A stretch of 64,000 nt of DNA from positions 310,001 through 374,000 of the forward strand of contig NZ_CP040872.1 in NCBI RefSeq assembly GCF_006337065.1. Reading direction: 5' to 3'. The number at the start of each line of letters is the position of its first letter. Position 1 is the first letter of the stretch. Positions 58,884 through 64,000 of this stretch are shown in pieces. The DNA is from Agromyces laixinhei (GTDB taxonomy: Bacteria; Actinomycetota; Actinomycetes; Actinomycetales; Microbacteriaceae). Position numbers and translations under genes: made by a program. The notes beneath the pieces were generated by a model that saw nothing but the letters and a program-made list of their open reading frames with translations, did not search any database and was not told the origin of the DNA.

Positions 58884-60547
58884 GACCGAGCGCAGGGCTC
58901 ACCTTCGGAGGGCGCTACGAACTGCAATCCCGCATCGCGATCGGCGGGATGGGCGAGGTGTGGCAGGCCACAGACCTCGTCATCGGCCGTCAAGTCGCGA
59001 TCAAGATCCTCAAAGACGAGTATCTCGGCGATCCGGGCTTCCTCGAGCGCTTCCGCGCCGAGGCCCGTCATGCCGCGCTGGTCAACCACGAGGGCATCGC
59101 CAACGTCTTCGACTACGGCGAGGAGGACGGCAGCGCCTACCTCGTCATGGAACTCGTGCCCGGCGAGGCGCTGTCGACGATCCTCGAGCGAGAGCACGTG
59201 CTCTCGACCGACAAGGTGCTCGACATCGTCGCGCAGACCGCAGCGGCCCTGCAGGCCGCGCACGCGGCCGGCCTGGTGCACCGCGACATCAAGCCCGGCA
59301 ACCTGCTCATCACACCCGACGGCCGGGTCAAGATCACCGACTTCGGCATCGCGCGCATCGCCGACCAGGTGCCGCTGACGGCCACCGGCCAGGTCATGGG
59401 CACCGTGCAGTACCTCTCGCCCGAACAGGCGTCAGGTCACCCCGCGTCGCCGACGACCGACATCTACTCGCTCGGCATCGTCGCGTACGAGTCGCTCGCC
59501 GGCCGCCGCCCGTTCACGGGTGAGTCGCAGGTCGCGATCGCGATGGCGCAGATCAACGAGACCCCTCCCGATCTGCCGGTCACGGTCTCCGAGCCCGTGC
59601 GCAACCTCGTCTACGCCTGCATCGCGAAGAACCCCGCCGACCGCCCGCAGTCGGCCGCGCATCTGGCCCGCGCCGCCACGGCGCTGCGTCGGGGCGACGT
59701 GCAGGCGGCGGCCGCGGCGGTGCCGGCGGTGCTCGGCGCTGCCGGTCTCACCGCTGCGACGATGCTCATGCCGCAGTCCGGCGCCACCGCCGCGACCACG
59801 GTGATGCCGTCGGCCGCCGGAGTGCCGGCCGACGATGAAGAGCCGGTCGAAGAGAAGAAGAAGCGCAGCCGCTGGACGTGGCCGCTCATCGTACTCATCG
59901 CGCTGCTCGCGATCGTGCTCATCGGCACGATCATCGCCCTTGCACTGAACGGCGGGGCGAAGGAAGCGCCGTCCACAACTCCCACGACGCCGCCTTCGAC
60001 CTCGAGCACGCCGCCGCCGTCGAGCGCCCCGCCCACCAGCGCGGCCCCGACGACCGCCCAGGTCAACCGTGAGAACTACCTCGGTCTCTCGGTCGATGAG
60101 GCGCGGGCGCAGCTCGAGGCGCTCGGCATGGTCGTCAATGCGGTGGAAGGCAACCCCGCTGCGACGCCAGACGAGGCAGGCCTCGTCTACGACGTCAACC
60201 CGACGGGCAACATGGATCTCGGCTCCGAGGTGACGATCACGTACTACGCGAGCCCGGTGCCGCCGAGCGCACCGAGCGCACCGCCCACGGTCGACCCGGC
60301 CGAGGTCGACGCCGGCGCTCTCGTGAAGGTCACGTGGCCTGCGCAGTCGTGCCCGAGCGGGCAGACGCTGAGCGGCTACGAGGTCGCCGTCACGGGCGAC
60401 GCGACCCCGCCGAGCCCGGTCGGCGCGAACACGACGACGGTCAACGTGCAGGCAGGCACGCAGCCGTTCGATGTCACCTTCCGGTACTTCTGCGGCCAGA
60501 TCGATTCGCCGTACTCACCGGCCGCTGCTGTGACGATCGCGCCGTAG
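58880..60547 (+). CDS. pknA: PknA-like Ser/Thr kinase with one PASTA domain and an extra extracellular domain
   Basis: A 555-residue receptor kinase. The kinase domain (13-275) is complete: Lys42, HRD (134-136), DFG (154-156). A membrane helix (about 333-357) follows, then a Thr/Pro/Ser-rich stalk, one PASTA repeat (about 395-455) and a C-terminal beta domain with two cysteines (SCPSGQ ... FRYFCGQ) that resembles a fibronectin-III fold. Mycobacterial PknA has no extracellular PASTA, so this form is extended. It overlaps pbpA by 4 nt. It should phosphorylate wall-synthesis and division proteins, including FhaA. Confidence 0.88.
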   Translation: MRPSAGLTFGGRYELQSRIAIGGMGEVWQATDLVIGRQVAIKILKDEYLGDPGFLERFRAEARHAALVNHEGIANVFDYGEEDGSAYLVMELVPGEALSTILEREHVLSTDKVLDIVAQTAAALQAAHAAGLVHRDIKPGNLLITPDGRVKITDFGIARIADQVPLTATGQVMGTVQYLSPEQASGHPASPTTDIYSLGIVAYESLAGRRPFTGESQVAIAMAQINETPPDLPVTVSEPVRNLVYACIAKNPADRPQSAAHLARAATALRRGDVQAAAAAVPAVLGAAGLTAATMLMPQSGATAATTVMPSAAGVPADDEEPVEEKKKRSRWTWPLIVLIALLAIVLIGTIIALALNGGAKEAPSTTPTTPPSTSSTPPPSSAPPTSAAPTTAQVNRENYLGLSVDEARAQLEALGMVVNAVEGNPAATPDEAGLVYDVNPTGNMDLGSEVTITYYASPVPPSAPSAPPTVDPAEVDAGALVKVTWPAQSCPSGQTLSGYEVAVTGDATPPSPVGANTTTVNVQAGTQPFDVTFRYFCGQIDSPYSPAAAVTIAP

Positions 60548-60602
60548 CGCGGCAGCCCGGCAGAGCAGGCCGACTGGAGATGAGAGGGAAGAGGATCGCA
60601 CG

Positions 60603-62297
60603 GTGAACGATGAAGGACGGGTGCTCGCGGGTCGATACCGCGTCGGCGCCCTCATCGGGCGCGGTGGAATGTCCGATGTGCACGTCGGCACCGATACGCG
60701 GCTCGGGCGTCAGGTCGCGATCAAGCTGCTGAAGCCGCAACTCGCGACCGACCCGGCCTTCCGCATGCGGTTCCGTCAGGAGGCACAGTCGGCGGCGCGC
60801 ATGGCGCACCCGACCATCGTGCGCGTCTTCGACGCCGGTGAGGAGACCGTCGTCGATGGGGCCGGGCAAGAGGTGCAGCTTCCCTTCATCGTCATGGAGT
60901 TCGTCGAGGGGCGCCTGCTGAAGGACATCATCCACGACGGACCGCTCGAGCCTTCCGCTGCGGTGCGCGTCATCGACGGCGTGCTCACAGCGCTCGAGTA
61001 CTCGCACCGGGCCGGCGTCGTGCACCGCGACATCAAGCCCGGCAACATCATGATCACCACCACCGGTCAGGTGAAGGTCATGGACTTCGGCATCGCGCGG
61101 GCCGTCTCCGACTCGTCCACGACGGTCGCGCAGACCACCGCGATCCTCGGAACCGCTTCCTACTTCTCACCCGAGCAGGCCAAGGGCGAGACCGTCGACG
61201 CGCGAACCGACCTCTACTCCGCCGGCGTGGTGCTCTTCGAGATGCTCACGGGTCGCCCGCCGTTCCGCGGCGACACGCCGGTTGCCGTCGCATATCAGCA
61301 CGTGAGCGAGCGGCCGGTCAAGCCGAGCGTCATCAACCCGAAGGTCTCGCCGGCACTCGACACCGTCGTGCTGCACGCCCTCGCGAAGGATCGCGACCAG
61401 CGCTACCAGACTGCGGCGGAGTTCCGGAACGACGTCGACACCGCGGCATCCGGGCGGGTACCGGTGCATCGCGAGCCCGACCAGGCGACCCTGCTCTTCG
61501 GCGCGCCCACCTCCTCGCTCTCGAGCTCCGAGCTGGCGCTGCGCCAGCTCGCCGAAGACGAGACCATGACGAGAACCCAGCGCCGTCCTCCGGCGATCTG
61601 GATCTGGTCGGGCATCGTCGGCGTCATCGTGATCGTCATCGCCGTCATGTACTGGGCATTCAATCTTCAGCCGACGACCGAGATCCCGCCGAATGTGCGC
61701 GAGATCCCGGTGATGACCGGCTTCACCTACGAAGAGGCGGTCGAAGCACTCCAAGAACTCGGGCTGCCCGCCACCGCCATCGAGACGACCGACGACGCCG
61801 TTCCGGCCGACCAGGTGATCCGCACCGATCCTGCTGCGGGCGAGATCGTCGACGCCGGCACCGCGGTGACGGTGTACGTCTCCACCGGCAAGCAGGCCGT
61901 CACCGTACCCGACGTACAGAACAAGACGCTCGAGCAGGCGAAGGCCGATCTGACCGCCCTCGGACTGGTGCCGGGGGTCGAGAACCGCGAGTCGTCGCCG
62001 ACCGTGGCGGGCGACACCGTGCTCGGCACGAGTCCCGAGGCCGGCGCGTCGGTCGAGGCCGGGTCGACGGTCGATTTCCGCATCTCGAGCGGCATGGTCA
62101 CCCTCACGGATGTCACGGGCCAGACGCTCGCCGCCGCAACCTCCTACCTCGCCGCAGAGAACCTGCAGCTCACGGCCGTTCCGAAGCCCGACGGCTCGTG
62201 CGCCTCCGAACCCGGTTCTCCCGTGACCCAGCAATCGATGCCGCCCGGAGACGTGCCACAGCACTCCACGGTCGAACTCACCTACTGCGCCGGGTAG
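60603..62297 (+). CDS. pknB: PknB: PASTA-domain Ser/Thr kinase
   Basis: A 564-residue receptor kinase. The kinase domain (11-275) has Lys41, HRDIKPGN (141-148) and DFG (161-163). The activation segment contains SDSSTTVAQTTAILGT, with the threonines that are autophosphorylated. A membrane helix (about 332-353) precedes three PASTA repeats (beginning near REIPVMTGFTYEEA, VPDVQNKTLEQA and TLTDVTGQTLAAA) that sense peptidoglycan fragments. It starts at GTG 60603, 55 nt after pknA, so it may also have its own promoter. Confidence 0.95.
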   Translation: MNDEGRVLAGRYRVGALIGRGGMSDVHVGTDTRLGRQVAIKLLKPQLATDPAFRMRFRQEAQSAARMAHPTIVRVFDAGEETVVDGAGQEVQLPFIVMEFVEGRLLKDIIHDGPLEPSAAVRVIDGVLTALEYSHRAGVVHRDIKPGNIMITTTGQVKVMDFGIARAVSDSSTTVAQTTAILGTASYFSPEQAKGETVDARTDLYSAGVVLFEMLTGRPPFRGDTPVAVAYQHVSERPVKPSVINPKVSPALDTVVLHALAKDRDQRYQTAAEFRNDVDTAASGRVPVHREPDQATLLFGAPTSSLSSSELALRQLAEDETMTRTQRRPPAIWIWSGIVGVIVIVIAVMYWAFNLQPTTEIPPNVREIPVMTGFTYEEAVEALQELGLPATAIETTDDAVPADQVIRTDPAAGEIVDAGTAVTVYVSTGKQAVTVPDVQNKTLEQAKADLTALGLVPGVENRESSPTVAGDTVLGTSPEAGASVEAGSTVDFRISSGMVTLTDVTGQTLAAATSYLAAENLQLTAVPKPDGSCASEPGSPVTQQSMPPGDVPQHSTVELTYCAG

Positions 62298-62319
62298 CAC
62301 CTCGGGTCGTCACCCCGCC

Positions 62320-62379
62320 GGTCAGCGCTGCACCGATCAGCGCTGCACCGATCAGCGCTGCGCCGGTCAGCGCTGCACC
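62320..62379. repeat. 15-bp minisatellite after pknB
   Basis: Four tandem copies of the 15-bp unit GGTCAGCGCTGCACC (with GATCAGCGCTGC variants) lie between the convergent pknB and pabA genes. Each unit contains the palindrome CAGCGCTG, so the array can fold and might help end transcription. Confidence 0.85.
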
Positions 62380-62414
62380 GGCTCGTCGAATCGGGGACCG
62401 GCGCGCGTAGCCCG

Positions 62415-63074
62415 TCAGGCGATCGCGGTCGCCCGCACGAGCGGGCTCAGGCCGACGGCGCGTTCGCGTGCTTCGGGCAGCCCCGCGACCGCGAGCCAGT
62501 TGCCGAGCATGCGGTAGCCGCCCTCGGTGAGCACCGATTCCGGGTGGAACTGCACCCCGAGGATCGGAAGGCTCTCGTGCCGCAGGCCCATGATCACGCC
62601 GCCCTGGGTGCGGCTCGTCACGACGAGGTCGTCGGGCACGGTGCCGTCGACGACAGCGAGCGAGTGATAGCGCGTTGCAGTGAACGGCTGCGGAACCCCG
62701 TCGTAGAAGTCGCTGCCGTCGTGGGTGATGACGGAGGTCTTGCCGTGCATGAGTTCTTCGGCGTTCGTCACGACCCCGCCGAACGCCTCGGCGATCGCCT
62801 GGTGGCCGAGGCAGACTCCGAGGATCGGCTGCCCCGATACGAGGGCCGCCTCGACGACCGGGATCGACACACCGGCATCCGCCGGCTTGCCGGGCCCGGG
62901 CGAGATGAGCACCGCGTCGTACTCGGCGATGCGCGAGGCCACCTCGTCGATCCCGAACGAGTCGTTGCGCACGACCTCGGTCTCGGCACCGAGCTCCTGC
63001 AGGTACCCGTTCAGGGTGTAGACGAAGCTGTCGTAGTTGTCGATGACGAGAACGCGGATCGTCGTGTGTTCCAT
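62415..63074 (-). CDS. pabA: Class I glutamine amidotransferase (PabA/TrpG)
   Basis: A 219-residue glutaminase subunit of anthranilate or aminodeoxychorismate synthase. The triad is GVCLGHQ (Cys88) with FHPES (His174, Glu176). VIDNYDSFVYTL at the N-terminus is the family start. It supplies ammonia to a TrpE/PabB partner that is not in the window. Its place beside pknB matches other Actinobacteria, where this gene is called trpG or pabA. Which pathway it serves (tryptophan, folate or both) cannot be told here. Confidence 0.9.
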   Translation of the reverse strand: MEHTTIRVLVIDNYDSFVYTLNGYLQELGAETEVVRNDSFGIDEVASRIAEYDAVLISPGPGKPADAGVSIPVVEAALVSGQPILGVCLGHQAIAEAFGGVVTNAEELMHGKTSVITHDGSDFYDGVPQPFTATRYHSLAVVDGTVPDDLVVTSRTQGGVIMGLRHESLPILGVQFHPESVLTEGGYRMLGNWLAVAGLPEARERAVGLSPLVRATAIA

Positions 63075-63080
63075 GTCAGT

Positions 63081-63236
63081 TCACTCCACCGTGACGTTGA
63101 TCGGATTCAGAATGCCATCGACCCACGGGAAGACCCAGGTGAACAGCGCGAACACGGCCGCCGCGACGAGCAGCAGCATCAGGATGATCCGCAGCCACAC
63201 GGGTCCGGGCAGGACCCTCCAGAGTGCACCGTACAT
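63081..63236 (-). CDS. Small membrane protein between sortase and pabA (51 aa)
   Basis: A 51-residue protein, ATG 63236 to TGA 63083-63081, beginning MYGALWRVLPGPVWLRIILM and containing one long hydrophobic helix (about 14-38). The start lies 3 nt after the sortase stop and the stop 6 nt before pabA, so the three genes form one leftward operon. GC-biased codons and tight packing support it as real. Its function is unknown; a link to the sortase or the membrane is possible. Confidence 0.75.
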   Translation of the reverse strand: MYGALWRVLPGPVWLRIILMLLLVAAAVFALFTWVFPWVDGILNPINVTVE

Positions 63237-63239
63237 GTC

Positions 63240-64000
63240 TCAGCTCCCCCAGGTCGCCACGATCGGCGCGATCTCGGCCGGCGCGCCGGCCGCACTCGGT
63301 TGCCATGACTCGAGCACGCCGTACGCGATGATGCGCTCGGCGGTCGAGTACAGCGGGTTGCAGCTCGTGAGCGTGACGATGCGGTCGGTCGGCGCCAGGT
63401 CGGGGTGATGCGGCACTGGGGCCAGCACATCGACGGTCTCGGGCGTCACGTACTCGAAATCGCGGAACCGGTAGGTGTACCAGCCGTCTTTGGTCTGGAT
63501 GTAGATCGCGTCACCGAGCTGCAGTTGCTCGATCTCGTGCATGCCGCCCCCGTAGGCGCTGCGGTGCGCGGCGATCGCGAAGTTGCCGACCTCGCCGGGC
63601 ATCTGCGTCTGCGGGTAGTGCCCGACGCCCAGGTCGAAACTGTTGAGCACGTCGAGCCCGTAGCCCTCGGCGATGTTGCGCTGCGAATCCTCGCCGAATC
63701 GCGGCACGTACATGACCGCGAAGGCCTCGCTGTCGTCGTACTCGGTCGCGTCGACGACGGGATCGCCGTAGTCGGCCGGCACCGGAGGGGGCGTCTCCCC
63801 CTGGCTCGCGCGCGCCTCCTCCTGCCATCGACTGCTGAGTTCGGATGCGGCGGACGACTGCTGTCCGGCCATGATCGCGTCGTTCCACCACAGCTGCCAG
63901 CCGAGGAACAGCAGGATCACCGCACCCGCGGTGAGGAGCAGTTCACCGAGCACGCCGACGACGCTCACGCGTGGGCGCCGAGCAACCGAGTCTCGCCGCG
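63240..64000 (-). CDS. Class E sortase (5' end beyond window)
   Basis: A sortase with an N-terminal membrane helix and the catalytic residues of the family: His in AIAAHRSAYG, Cys in VTLTSCNP and Arg nine residues later (STAER). The frame stays open to the right edge. A GTG at 63968 could start a 242-residue protein, but it lacks a ribosome-binding site and basic residues typical of the cytoplasmic head precede it, so the true start is probably outside. Class E sortases recognise LAXTG; a matching small protein lies at 26087-26371. It anchors secreted proteins to the wall or to pili. Confidence 0.88.
   Translation of the reverse strand, partial: RRDSVARRPRVSVVGVLGELLLTAGAVILLFLGWQLWWNDAIMAGQQSSAASELSSRWQEEARASQGETPPPVPADYGDPVVDATEYDDSEAFAVMYVPRFGEDSQRNIAEGYGLDVLNSFDLGVGHYPQTQMPGEVGNFAIAAHRSAYGGGMHEIEQLQLGDAIYIQTKDGWYTYRFRDFEYVTPETVDVLAPVPHHPDLAPTDRIVTLTSCNPLYSTAERIIAYGVLESWQPSAAGAPAEIAPIVATWGS

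Overview
The window is high-GC DNA with dense, often overlapping genes, many GTG/TTG starts and leaderless starts. It is clearly actinobacterial. The right-hand block fhaA-fhaB-pstP-rodA-pbpA-two PASTA-type Ser/Thr kinases, followed by pabA/trpG and a class E sortase, is the conserved cell-wall/signalling cluster that lies close to dnaA/oriC in Actinobacteria. The DUF222/HNH protein, the arsR-flavoprotein-arsC set and the GAP-family membrane protein suit the Microbacteriaceae. I cannot name a species.

Region 1 (1-31.4 kb) is ordinary chromosome. It begins with a carbohydrate-uptake operon read leftward: TIM-barrel isomerase, Gfo/Idh/MocA oxidoreductase, lipoprotein, two permeases and an ATPase cut by the window edge. 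Next comes an arsenic-type locus: arsR diverging from a flavoprotein and an arsenate reductase, around a palindrome. After that are mixed housekeeping and accessory genes: GIY-YIG-like protein, beta-hydroxyacid dehydrogenase, DMT exporter, NUC1 nuclease, Na+/H+ antiporter, a 1257-residue membrane protein, PLP decarboxylase, an ArsR/AHSA1 pair, a BadF-type sugar kinase, a MazF-type toxin-antitoxin pair, a phospholipase D-like protein, a PfkB kinase, an LAXTG wall protein, DUF222/HNH, cupin, DNA glycosylase and pentapeptide-repeat protein. Several intergenic spaces hold minisatellites, and two hold large symmetric cruciform repeats.

Region 2 (about 31.47-49.57 kb) is a composite genomic island at the 3' end of a tRNA-Leu(CAG) gene. 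Three GTGGTG cores, each next to a hairpin terminator, and two related 81-bp left ends suggest that two related integrative elements inserted one after the other. The inner remnant (31.47-33.35 kb) holds a 5'-truncated IS3 element and an istB fragment. The outer element (33.35-49.57 kb) carries a three-gene TIGR04255 operon, a helicase-nuclease fusion with a membrane coiled-coil partner, very small HTH and zinc-ribbon proteins, a diadenylate-cyclase-domain protein, a frameshifted metallophosphoesterase, a degenerate nucleotidyltransferase-like protein, three small HTH-type regulators, and a two-gene mobility module at the tRNA end. That module is a tyrosine-recombinase-like protein lacking its catalytic residues, overlapped by a DDE transposase. 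This element is the best candidate for an undescribed system.

Region 3 (49.56-64 kb) resumes the chromosome: tRNA-Leu, a HAD phosphatase/GH65 phosphorylase pair for alpha-glucoside breakdown, then the cell-division and Ser/Thr-kinase cluster. The class E sortase at the right edge probably anchors wall proteins such as the LAQTG protein at 26.1 kb.
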